A stretch of 38,032 nt of DNA from RGIG3009 sp045648765 (GTDB lineage: Bacteria > Bacillota > Clostridia > Oscillospirales > Acutalibacteraceae), in NCBI GenBank assembly GCA_045648765.1, contig JAZROQ010000062.1:1-38032 (forward strand), written 5' to 3'. Positions 30,170-38,032 of the stretch are shown piece by piece. A model generated the notes under the pieces. It was not told the origin of the DNA, searched no databases, and was given only the letters and a program-made list of their open reading frames with translations. Position 1 is the first letter of the stretch, and each line of letters opens with the position of its first letter. A program made the position numbers and the translations under genes.

Positions 30170-31749
30170 TATTGGTCAGCGGCATTACCTTGCCTCTTTC
30201 GTATACCGATGAACAATTAAAAAACGCCATATTATCCAAATTGCACATTCCAACACAACAATTATCGGCTTATCGATTGCATAAACGTTCGGTAGATGCG
30301 CGGCATAAAGGTGCGGTGTCGTTTCAAATCACGGCGGCGGTTATCCTCAATGGCGACGAAAAGACGTTTGTGGAGTCGTGCCATAACAACAACGTGCGGT
30401 TATACACCCCCTCTGTGTTGGAGATTGTGCCGGTGCAAAACAAACCGTCCTACCGTCCGGTTGTGGTCGGGTGTGGCCCTGCGGGCTTGTTTGCCGCGCT
30501 CACGCTCGCAAAAGCGGGATTATCCCCACTTGTGCTGGAACGTGGCGAGTCAGTGAAAAAACGCCGCCAATCGGTGGAACAATTCCGCCGTACCGGCATT
30601 TTGAATACACAATCCAACGTTCAGTTTGGCGAAGGCGGCGCCGGCACGTTTTCCGACGGCAAACTCAGCACCGGCATTAAAGACCCGCGTATACGTCACG
30701 TGTTGGAAGAACTGGTCGAAGCCGGTGCCCCGTCAGAAATTTTGTGGCAAGCCAAACCTCACGTCGGTACCGACCGCTTGTGTCAAGCGGTGGTCGGTTT
30801 GCGCCAAAAAATCGAACGTTTAGGCGGTGAAATCCGTTTTAACACCACCGTTACCGATATCACGGTTCAAAATAACACGTTAATCGGTGTTGTTGTTAAT
30901 AACCAAGAAGAAATCCCCTGCACCCATCTGATTTTGGCGGTAGGGCATAGTGCCCGCGATACCGTGCAAATGTTGTATCGTCGCGGTCTTTCAATGGAAC
31001 GCAAACCGTTTGCTGTAGGCGTGCGTATTGAACATCCGCGCCAAATGATTGATATTGCACAATACGGCAAGGCAGCTTCTCATCCCGCTTTGGGTGCCGC
31101 CGACTATAAACTCGCTTGTCGCACACCCCAAAACCGCGGTGTGTACACATTTTGTATGTGCCCCGGCGGTGTGGTGATTGCTGCCGCTTCGGAAGAAGGC
31201 GGTGTAGCGGTCAACGGCATGAGCAATTTTGCCCGTGATGCCCAAAATTCCAACAGCGCACTGCTCGTAGAAGTTATGCCGCAAGATATCGAGGGAGATT
31301 CTCCCATCAACGGTATCTTTTGGCAACAAAAATTGGAACAAGCGGCATTCCAAGCGGGCGGTGGGGGATATAAAGCCCCCGTCCAATTGGTGGGTGATTT
31401 TTTAATGCACCGCATAAGCACTTCGTTCGGTAAGGTAAGTCCCTCTTATTTGCCCGGCACGACATTTGCCGATTTGCACCACTGCTTGCCATCATTTGTG
31501 TCACAATCACTTGCCTTCGCATTGCCACAGTTCGGCAAACAACTGCGCGGGTTTGACCGCATCGATGCTGTGCTCACCGGTGTGGAATCTCGCAGTTCGT
31601 CGCCGGTACGCATTTTACGTGACGAAGGTTACCAATCTTCTGTAACAGGCAACTACCCTTGCGGCGAAGGTGCCGGCTACGCCGGCGGTATTACCTCGGC
31701 CGCGGTCGATGGCATTCGTTTGGCGCAATCTATCATTCGTTCATTATGA
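30166..31749 (+). CDS. FAD-dependent oxidoreductase, COG2509-like
   Basis: This 527-residue protein has an N-terminal small domain of about 95 residues before the FAD-binding VVVGCGPAGLFAAL (99-112). The hallmark of this uncharacterised group, LNTQSNVQFGEGGAGTFSDGKLST, is present (long run split by reading). The C-terminus has GEGAGYAGGITSAAVDG, a second FAD contact. Substrate and partner are unknown. It is coupled to the preceding flavoprotein by ATGA overlap, and a longer in-frame start at 30118 lies inside that gene. Confidence 0.85.
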   Translation: MILVSGITLPLSYTDEQLKNAILSKLHIPTQQLSAYRLHKRSVDARHKGAVSFQITAAVILNGDEKTFVESCHNNNVRLYTPSVLEIVPVQNKPSYRPVVVGCGPAGLFAALTLAKAGLSPLVLERGESVKKRRQSVEQFRRTGILNTQSNVQFGEGGAGTFSDGKLSTGIKDPRIRHVLEELVEAGAPSEILWQAKPHVGTDRLCQAVVGLRQKIERLGGEIRFNTTVTDITVQNNTLIGVVVNNQEEIPCTHLILAVGHSARDTVQMLYRRGLSMERKPFAVGVRIEHPRQMIDIAQYGKAASHPALGAADYKLACRTPQNRGVYTFCMCPGGVVIAAASEEGGVAVNGMSNFARDAQNSNSALLVEVMPQDIEGDSPINGIFWQQKLEQAAFQAGGGGYKAPVQLVGDFLMHRISTSFGKVSPSYLPGTTFADLHHCLPSFVSQSLAFALPQFGKQLRGFDRIDAVLTGVESRSSSPVRILRDEGYQSSVTGNYPCGEGAGYAGGITSAAVDGIRLAQSIIRSL

Positions 31750-31753
31750 TTGC

Positions 31754-31800
31754 AAAAAAACACCCTTTTTGCCCCGAAAAAGTGAAAAGAGTGTTTTTTC
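31754..31800 (+). terminator. Terminator after the FAD-oxidoreductase genes
   Basis: An A-rich arm with AACAC then CTTTTT (about 31755-31770) pairs imperfectly with AAAAG, then GAGTGTTTTTT (to 31799), and ends in a T-run. The stem has a mismatch and an enlarged loop, so it is weaker than the other terminators here. Confidence 0.6.
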
Positions 31801-31873
31801 TTCCGATTAGGTCAAACGTTTCACTTACTAAACCGTTTTATCTAAAAAATTGTATAAAAAATACCAAAAATGC

Positions 31874-31902
31874 TTTACAACGCACCCGAAGTAGGCTATA
31901 AT
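31874..31902 (+). promoter_or_regulatory. Promoter of the giant modular protein
   Basis: TTTACA (31874-31879), 17 bp, TATAAT (31897-31902). The leader (about 31909-31985) contains an inverted repeat GCGTTAT (31920-31926) / ATAACGC (31950-31956), followed by the ribosome-binding site GAGAGGAG. Confidence 0.82.
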
Positions 31903-31919
31903 GTTGTCATTAATAAAAT

Positions 31920-31956
31920 GCGTTATTGTCTCTTGCAGTGGGCGGGGGGATAACGC
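31920..31956 (+). promoter_or_regulatory. Leader hairpin before the giant protein gene
   Basis: Seven-base arms GCGTTAT and ATAACGC enclose a 23-nt G-rich loop, about 10 nt after the predicted transcription start. It could stabilise the mRNA or act as an operator. Confidence 0.4.
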
Positions 31957-31985
31957 GGTTTTCAATAAAGAGAGGAGAAACAAGT

Positions 31986-34900
31986 ATGAGAAAGACACTC
32001 AATCGGGTTTTGGCGTGCTTCCTTGCGGTAGCATTGCTGGTTTCTTGTTGCATTTCCGGCTTGGTATTGCCGGCAGCAGCAAGCACCCTTGGCCAAAACC
32101 TCATTACCGATGGTACCTTTGAAGAGGACAATTGGTCAGGAAAAACCTATCTTGACCAAGAAAACGGCTATGGCGGCAGCAAAGCTTATAAGCTGACCGG
32201 TACCGTCACGGCCCCCACCTTTAACCTGAGTAAATCATTGGTAAAAGATCAGGTTTACGTGTTGCGCTGGAAAATAAAAGGCGGCGCTTTCAACCTGTAC
32301 CGAGCCAGTTTGGCGAACAACTCGCAGATTGTTGCGGAGTATTCGGACGATGGTTGGGCAATGCAACAAATTTTGTTTACAGCAAACACCATTACGGATA
32401 CCAATACGATTAGTCTCGGTACTTTCTATAATCAAAATACCGATCCTGCTAATAATCCGATTTACTTGGATGATTTTGAACTTTATGAATACTACCCGGG
32501 CATGAACTTGATTCCCGCGGCAACTTGCGAAGTAGTGCCCGCTCCTACCGGACACGGCAAAACGAGTTTCTTCAAAAGTTTAATTGATAACGGCACGAAA
32601 CTTTCGACGGTGGATGATGGCACCGGCAACAACGTTTTGTTGCTCGATGATGTCAAACAAACCTATGGCGTTTCTGCAAACGTAGGTTTCTTGAATTTGG
32701 CATCTGTGGATTGGCACGGGGATCATAACGTTTACAAAGCAGGCAAAGTTATTCACATTTCCTACCGTTACAAGGTGTTGAATGGCGCTACGGCTTCTCT
32801 TACGCTTGCCGCGGCCAGCGCCTCTCACAGCGTTGTTGAATGCAAACAAAGCACGGCGGATGAAAACGGTTGGGTTACTGTTAATGCAAAAATAACAGCT
32901 GTAAGTGGTAACGTTACCTATGCTGCATATTTCGTTCGCGGTGGCACGACTGACCCTGTTGACATTTTGGTTGATGATATCTTTGTTGGTGAACCGGTTT
33001 CGGAAGTCATTCCCACTATCGACATTACCGAAGCTACCCAAACAGTAGAAGAAGAAGCAACCGTTACTTTGAACGCGGTGGTAACACCTGCCGACAAAGC
33101 TGTGGAATGGACTTCGTCCGATAACACCATTGCTACCGTTGATAACAAAGGTGTCGTTACCGGTGTGAAAGCAGGTACTGCCACCATCACTGCCAAAGTG
33201 GCAGATGGCATCACCGATACTTGCACCGTAACGGTTACCGCAAAACCGGTTACACCTCCTCCGTCTGTTCAAGGTCAAAACCTCATCACCGATGGTGATT
33301 TTGAGGCTGATAAATGGACGGGTAGCAAATACGCTTCCGGCGAAGGCTACGGCGGTGGTAAAGCAGTTGTCGTTACCAGTAGCAGCGCCGGCGCACCGAC
33401 GGTTACTTTGAGTAAAGCGTTGGAAGCAAACAAGCTTTACGTTTTCCGTGCCAAAGTAAAAGGCGGCGCAGTGAGCGTGTGGGGCGGTGTGGTCAACAAC
33501 GCTCAAATGCAAGCAGCGTATACGGCAAATGGCTGGGCAATGTATCAATTCCTGGTCACTCCCAACGATGATTTGCTTAACAAAACCACATTTAGTATTG
33601 GTACCCTTTATAACAAAAACACGGATCCTGCCAACAATCCGGTGTATTTTGACGATTTCGAGCTTGTCGAATACTACCCCGGCATGAACTTGATGCCTGC
33701 CACAGATTGCTCTTTGGTGCCGGCTCCTGTTGGCAGAGGCACAGCGAATAACGATATTTTCTACACCCACATTTCCAAAGGTACTACGCTGTCTTCGGTG
33801 GATGACGGTACCGGCAATAAAGTGCTGAAATTGACGGGTGTTCCTTCTGGCGTTGTTCTTGTGAGTGCCGGTTTCATGAACAGCAACCCTATTGGTACGA
33901 TTCCGGGTACTTCAACACCTAACTATTTGAACAATCTTGTGGTTGCCGGCAAAGCGTTCAACATCTCGTTCCGCTACAAGAGTGCGGTAGAAGGCACCGA
34001 CGCGGCGCTTAGCATCGTCACCACTGCCACAACACATGGTGTGGTTTCCGACTTTAAAGCAAGCGCCAAAGATGAAAACGGCTGGGTTACCGTTAGCGCC
34101 AAAGCAACGGTAGGAAGCAGCCCCAACGTCAACTATTTGTTTGGTTTCCAACACAGTGGTGCTTCCGATATCTTCATTGATGATTTCTCCATTAAAGAGT
34201 TCGAAATGGTTAACATTGCCGAAAACACCGCCATGGTGAAAGAAGGCGAAACGGTAACCTTGAATGCAACGGCAGTACCTGCCACCAAACCTATTGAATG
34301 GACTTCGTCCGATAACACCATTGCTACCGTTGCAAACGGTGTGGTTACCGGCGTTAAAGCAGGTGTTGTGACCATCACTGCCAAAGTGGCAGACGGTGTC
34401 ACCGATACTTGCACAGTCACGGTTACCGAACCGGTTCCCGAAACCACCGCAACGGAAATTGTTCTCAAAGATACTACCTTGCACTTAGCCCCCAATGCTT
34501 ACCACGTGTTGCGTCCCAAAGCGGGTGCAGGCGGCGGTCAAGTTGGCCAAATCAACTGGTCCTCCAACAACACGGCGGTAGCAACTGTCGATGCTGCCGG
34601 CAAAGTGGTGGCAAAAGCCGATGGCGAGGCTGTTATTACCGGTGTTAGCACTTCTAACTCCGCTTTAACAGTTACTTGCACCGTAACAGTTAACGAATAT
34701 GGTAACCGTTTTGCCGGCGCTGATTTCGAAGGCGAAACAGATGCCTCGATCTTTAACGAATATGTTGCAGCCGATGGTGGCTTTGTGGCAGACCCCGCCG
34801 ACGCTACTAACGGTGTACTTAAGTTAAACCCCGGCGCCAGTGTGTATTTAAAACCGGTAAGCGGTTTGTTAGAGCCTAACTTGGTATACACCATTTCCGG

Positions 34901-37900
34901 CCGTATCAAAGGTAGTGTTTCTACCGGTCCTGGCACGGGTGCCGAATTGTATATCGTTTGTGCAGATGGCGGCAAATACATTTCCGGCTCGGCTACTTCG
35001 TGGATTACTCCCACCAAGGGAACCGATGGTCAAACTTGGTCGGAATTCTCCGTTACCTTTAAAGCAAACAGCGCTCCGCAAACCGGATATGCCTTTACCG
35101 TTAAAAACCACGGTACTGCCGATGCCTACTACGACGATTTCAAATTAGTTAAACGTGTGGCACCCGAACTGCAATCTTTCACAGTGGCAGCACCGAACAA
35201 CGTTTCGATTGTGGAACTTGGTTCTGCTCCTGTAACGTTGACCGCTACTCCGGTTCCCAACGAACCCGATGTGTTAGCCGGCACCCTCACTTGGGAAAGC
35301 TCTAACACGGCAGTAGCCACCATCGATGCGGCTACCGGCGCTGTGACGGCGGTTGCCAAGGGCACCACCACCATCACTGTTAAAAACCAAAACGGCAAAC
35401 AAGGTACTTTGGAACTCAAAGTAGTGGAACCCGCAACGGGTCTTGTTATCACAGACCTTGCCTTGCACTTGGCACCCAAAGCGTTCAAAACGTTGGCTGT
35501 CAATTACATTCCTGCCGACTCCTATGTAAGCGCACTTACTTGGGAAAGCAGCAACGAAGACGTTGCCAAAGTTGACGAAAACGGCAAAGTGACAGCAGTT
35601 GCCGACGGTGTTGCTACCATCACGGTGAAAAATGCTGTCAATGCTGACGTGAAAGCAAGCATTACGGTAACGGTTGATAAATACGGCAACCGCATTATCG
35701 GCGGTAACTTTGAATCGGATACCGATGCTAATAACTGGAGCAACCTCACTGCCGACAAAGGCGCGGTTGTGGTCGATCCGGATGATCCTACTAACCACGT
35801 GTTGAAGCTCAATCCGAAGAGTGGTTTCTACTACAAATTTAACGACGGTTTGTTAGAGCCCAACTCGGTATATGTTATTACCGGTCGCGTCAAAGGTGCT
35901 GTTTCTACCGGACCGCAAACCGGTGCCGAAATTTTCCCGTACGATGCAAACTTGCAATTGATTTCCGGCTCGTCTACCGGTTGGATCACTCCCACTTTGG
36001 GTACCGATGGTACACAATGGTGTTCGTTTGCCGTGGTCTTCTCGGTGAAAACTCCGGAAGCTTCCTATTGCTTGACCATTAAAAACTTTGGTTCCATTGA
36101 CTCCTACTACGACGATATCAAATGGGTCAAACGCGTACCGCCTACGGTGGAATCCATCACCCTTTCGGCGGCTAACAATGCCGAAATCATTGCTTTGGGC
36201 GATGGTGCACTTGGTTTGACTGCTGCTATTACCCCGAACTATCCCGACGTTGTGGTTGGCGAACTCACTTGGACTTCCAGCAACCCGGCAGTTGCCACAG
36301 TTTCTAAAACAGGTGCTTTAACTGCCGACGTTACGGCTGTTGCCGAAGGCGAAGCCACCATCACCGTGCAAAACCCTGACGGTGTCAAAGCAACCTACAC
36401 AGTCAAAGTAATGAAACCGGCGACTCAAATCGACATTACCGAAAACACCTATACTTTTGGTCCCGAAGGTATGCACGGTTTGACGGTGAATGCTTTGCCG
36501 GCAGGTACTTACTACGGCAATTTGGAATGGTCTTCCAATAACGAAGATGTTGTCACCGTAGAAAACGGCGTCATCAAAGGCGTGGCACCGGGTACGGCAA
36601 TTATCACCGCTACCAGCGCGATCAATTCGGCTGTTACCGATAGCATTACCGTTGTTGTCACCGAATACGGCGATATGTTGGCGGGCGGTAATTTTGAAGA
36701 CGATACCGATTTAGGACATTGGGCTTCGATTTTGGATCCCAACGGCAAAGCTGGCGGTAGCATCATTGTTGACCCCGACAATGCCAACAATCATGTATTG
36801 ACCTTCAAACCCAATCCGAGCCCGACTTCTGCGTATTATCAATATGCCGGTGTTTATAAACTTCTCAAGTTAGAACCGCAAACGACTTATGTTTTAACCG
36901 GTCGTATCAAAGGTAACGACAAACCGGCAATCGGTTTGGAAGGCACTTATGTGGAACATACTCTGACTTCCAATACCGCTCAATGGAACTATTTGGGCGA
37001 AAGCAAAGAAGAATGGAAAGAATTCCAGTTGGTGTTCAAAACCAATGGTAGCGCACCGCAAGGTGTGGGCAGTATTCTCCGCTTGGCAAACTTTGGTGTT
37101 GGCATTTGTATGTTTGACGACTTAAAACTCGCTAAACAAGCGCCGCAAACCATCACCGGTCTTACCTTGCTCAAAACAGAAGCAACCTACGGCGTTGGTG
37201 TTACCACTCAACTGAGCTATACCACCACCCCCCAAAACGCTGACTTGAGCACCTTGAAATGGTCTTCCTCTAACGAATCGGTGGCAACCGTTGACCAAAA
37301 CGGCAAAGTCACCACTTTGGCAGCAGGTAAAACCACCATCACTCTCAAATCTTCGGATACTGTCAAAGCCACTTGCGAATTGACAGTTGTAGAAAAAGCA
37401 ACTTCGTTTGTTCTTTCTAAAAATGCTTTGGCACTCATCCCGGGTGCAACCGATACGTTGACCACCATTACCACTCCTTATGGCGCTGCCATCCCCGGCA
37501 CGCTCACATGGAGCAGCTCTGACAATGCTGTAGCAACCGTTGCAAACGGTGTTGTTACCGCAGTGGCAGACGGTGTGGCAACCATCACTTGCACCAACGG
37601 CACACTTTCGGCTTCTTGCACCGTAAAAGTCAGCGCCTATGGCGAACTGATCATTGGCGGTGACTTCCAAGACGAAACGTTGCCGAGCAACTGGGCTTCT
37701 TTGGTCAACGGCACCGCCGCCGAAGTGGTGGACGATCCGTTGGTAGACGGCAACAAATACTTGGTTGTCAAAGCCGGTCAAACGACTGCTGCTTACAAAG
37801 ATCTTACCTTGGAACCCAACACCCTCTACATGCTCACGTTACGTGCTAAAGGTTATACGGCAACTGTCAATGTAAACAGCTCGGCTGTGGCAACCTTCTA

Positions 37901-38032
37901 TCCGTCCGGCACGGCAGCACGTCAAACGAAAAACGATGCGAACAAATGGAACACCTTAACGCTCCGTTTCCGCACCAAAACAGAAGGCACGCTCGCCGAT
38001 GTTCTCAGCTTTGCTGCTAACCAATATGGCGA
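31986..38032 (+). CDS. Giant secreted modular protein with carbohydrate-binding-like and Big_2 Ig-like repeats (partial, runs off the window)
   Basis: From ATG 31986 (after GAGAGGAG) the frame is open to the window end, at least 2015 codons. Residues 1-33 form a signal peptide (basic MRKTLNR, hydrophobic core, cleavage likely after LPAAAS). Then two related units follow, beginning at residues 37 and 431. Each has a CBM4/9-like beta-sandwich (start NLITDG.FE, end DDFEL), a second such domain, and a Big_2 domain (WTSSDNTIATV, then GVVTGVKAGTATITAKV). From about residue 741 come paired Big_2 domains alternating with one binding-like domain (starts F.GGNFE) at about 908, 1236, 1564 and 1888. The C-terminus, and so any cell-wall anchor or catalytic domain, is out of view. 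A surface adhesin or glycan-binding protein is inferred. Confidence 0.9.
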   Translation, partial: MRKTLNRVLACFLAVALLVSCCISGLVLPAAASTLGQNLITDGTFEEDNWSGKTYLDQENGYGGSKAYKLTGTVTAPTFNLSKSLVKDQVYVLRWKIKGGAFNLYRASLANNSQIVAEYSDDGWAMQQILFTANTITDTNTISLGTFYNQNTDPANNPIYLDDFELYEYYPGMNLIPAATCEVVPAPTGHGKTSFFKSLIDNGTKLSTVDDGTGNNVLLLDDVKQTYGVSANVGFLNLASVDWHGDHNVYKAGKVIHISYRYKVLNGATASLTLAAASASHSVVECKQSTADENGWVTVNAKITAVSGNVTYAAYFVRGGTTDPVDILVDDIFVGEPVSEVIPTIDITEATQTVEEEATVTLNAVVTPADKAVEWTSSDNTIATVDNKGVVTGVKAGTATITAKVADGITDTCTVTVTAKPVTPPPSVQGQNLITDGDFEADKWTGSKYASGEGYGGGKAVVVTSSSAGAPTVTLSKALEANKLYVFRAKVKGGAVSVWGGVVNNAQMQAAYTANGWAMYQFLVTPNDDLLNKTTFSIGTLYNKNTDPANNPVYFDDFELVEYYPGMNLMPATDCSLVPAPVGRGTANNDIFYTHISKGTTLSSVDDGTGNKVLKLTGVPSGVVLVSAGFMNSNPIGTIPGTSTPNYLNNLVVAGKAFNISFRYKSAVEGTDAALSIVTTATTHGVVSDFKASAKDENGWVTVSAKATVGSSPNVNYLFGFQHSGASDIFIDDFSIKEFEMVNIAENTAMVKEGETVTLNATAVPATKPIEWTSSDNTIATVANGVVTGVKAGVVTITAKVADGVTDTCTVTVTEPVPETTATEIVLKDTTLHLAPNAYHVLRPKAGAGGGQVGQINWSSNNTAVATVDAAGKVVAKADGEAVITGVSTSNSALTVTCTVTVNEYGNRFAGADFEGETDASIFNEYVAADGGFVADPADATNGVLKLNPGASVYLKPVSGLLEPNLVYTISGRIKGSVSTGPGTGAELYIVCADGGKYISGSATSWITPTKGTDGQTWSEFSVTFKANSAPQTGYAFTVKNHGTADAYYDDFKLVKRVAPELQSFTVAAPNNVSIVELGSAPVTLTATPVPNEPDVLAGTLTWESSNTAVATIDAATGAVTAVAKGTTTITVKNQNGKQGTLELKVVEPATGLVITDLALHLAPKAFKTLAVNYIPADSYVSALTWESSNEDVAKVDENGKVTAVADGVATITVKNAVNADVKASITVTVDKYGNRIIGGNFESDTDANNWSNLTADKGAVVVDPDDPTNHVLKLNPKSGFYYKFNDGLLEPNSVYVITGRVKGAVSTGPQTGAEIFPYDANLQLISGSSTGWITPTLGTDGTQWCSFAVVFSVKTPEASYCLTIKNFGSIDSYYDDIKWVKRVPPTVESITLSAANNAEIIALGDGALGLTAAITPNYPDVVVGELTWTSSNPAVATVSKTGALTADVTAVAEGEATITVQNPDGVKATYTVKVMKPATQIDITENTYTFGPEGMHGLTVNALPAGTYYGNLEWSSNNEDVVTVENGVIKGVAPGTAIITATSAINSAVTDSITVVVTEYGDMLAGGNFEDDTDLGHWASILDPNGKAGGSIIVDPDNANNHVLTFKPNPSPTSAYYQYAGVYKLLKLEPQTTYVLTGRIKGNDKPAIGLEGTYVEHTLTSNTAQWNYLGESKEEWKEFQLVFKTNGSAPQGVGSILRLANFGVGICMFDDLKLAKQAPQTITGLTLLKTEATYGVGVTTQLSYTTTPQNADLSTLKWSSSNESVATVDQNGKVTTLAAGKTTITLKSSDTVKATCELTVVEKATSFVLSKNALALIPGATDTLTTITTPYGAAIPGTLTWSSSDNAVATVANGVVTAVADGVATITCTNGTLSASCTVKVSAYGELIIGGDFQDETLPSNWASLVNGTAAEVVDDPLVDGNKYLVVKAGQTTAAYKDLTLEPNTLYMLTLRAKGYTATVNVNSSAVATFYPSGTAARQTKNDANKWNTLTLRFRTKTEGTLADVLSFAANQYG
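32094..34205 (+). repeat. Two tandem N-terminal modules of the giant protein
   Basis: Unit 1 starts at 32094 and unit 2 at 33276 (both QNLITDG at protein level), a period of 1182 nt or 394 codons. The Big_2 segments of the two units share a 37-nt identical DNA stretch (33105-33141 and 34296-34332), which suggests recent duplication or gene conversion. Confidence 0.75.
34698..38032 (+). repeat. Tandem Big_2-Big_2-CBM super-modules of the giant protein
   Basis: The Tyr-Gly junction that begins each binding-like domain recurs at 34698, 35682, 36666 and 37638. Spacing is 984, 984 and 972 nt (328, 328 and 324 codons). Each interval holds one binding-like domain followed by two Big_2 domains. The array continues past the window. 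Confidence 0.8.

Noticed and set aside
32580..33770. A 396-codon minus-strand frame, and several others, opposite the giant protein gene
   Set aside because: The plus strand has a signal peptide, promoter, ribosome-binding site and recognisable domains; the minus-strand frames follow the repeats passively.
34698..38032. CRISPR-like or transposon-like repeat array at the right end
   Set aside because: The repeats are about 1 kb apart, in frame, and encode protein domains; there are no short direct repeats with unique spacers and no transposase.

Overview
The window looks like a chromosomal segment of a low-to-mid-GC, Gram-positive anaerobe of the class Clostridia, probably a gut Oscillospirales/Ruminococcaceae-type bacterium. 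This rests on: the S10-spc-alpha ribosomal gene order; strong AAGGAGG ribosome-binding sites; zinc-binding (C+) forms of S14, S4, L36 and adenylate kinase; a Firmicutes-type PcrA; an L-lactate dehydrogenase; and Na+-pump decarboxylase subunits. The genus assignment is inference; no rRNA or tRNA gene is present to support it.

Layout. (1) 1-616: no protein gene I would defend. It holds a 106-nt imperfect long hairpin (5-110), phased A-tracts, a consensus promoter (220-248) and a 360-nt structured leader. (2) 617-16032: an unbroken ribosomal superoperon: rpsJ, rplC, rplD, rplW, rplB, rpsS, rplV, rpsC, rplP, rpmC, rpsQ, rplN, rplX, rplE, rpsN, rpsH, rplF, rplR, rpsE, rpmD, rplO, secY, adk, map, infA, rpmJ, rpsM, rpsK, rpsD, rpoA, rplQ. 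It closes with a textbook terminator. These genes build the ribosome, the RNA polymerase alpha subunit, the Sec channel and the N-terminal methionine peptidase, so growth-linked functions share one transcription unit. (3) 16096-19220: a consensus promoter drives alr, an AraC-type regulator and L-ldh. (4) 19240-20448, minus strand: apgM, convergent with ldh and sharing a bidirectional terminator. (5) 20549-24825: Na+-pump decarboxylase gamma and beta subunits (no alpha subunit nearby), then pcrA. (6) 24914-26449: a very cysteine-rich protein of unknown function and trmO. (7) 26481-28812, minus strand: a U32 peptidase-family protein downstream of zapA. (8) 28883-31749: two unrelated-subfamily FAD oxidoreductases translationally coupled by ATGA. 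(9) 31874-38032: the start of a giant secreted protein, open at the window edge. It has at least 2015 codons and is built of regularly repeated carbohydrate-binding-like and bacterial Ig-like (Big_2) modules.

Eight promoters could be read by eye, and all have exactly 17 bp between the -35 and -10 boxes. Terminators are simple GC hairpins with T-tracts, and two of them serve convergent genes. No tRNA, rRNA, CRISPR, insertion sequence or phage gene was seen. The most unusual items are the modular giant surface protein, the cysteine-rich orphan, the long hairpin at the left edge, and the S10 leader with a possible upstream reading frame that ends inside the rpsJ ribosome-binding site.
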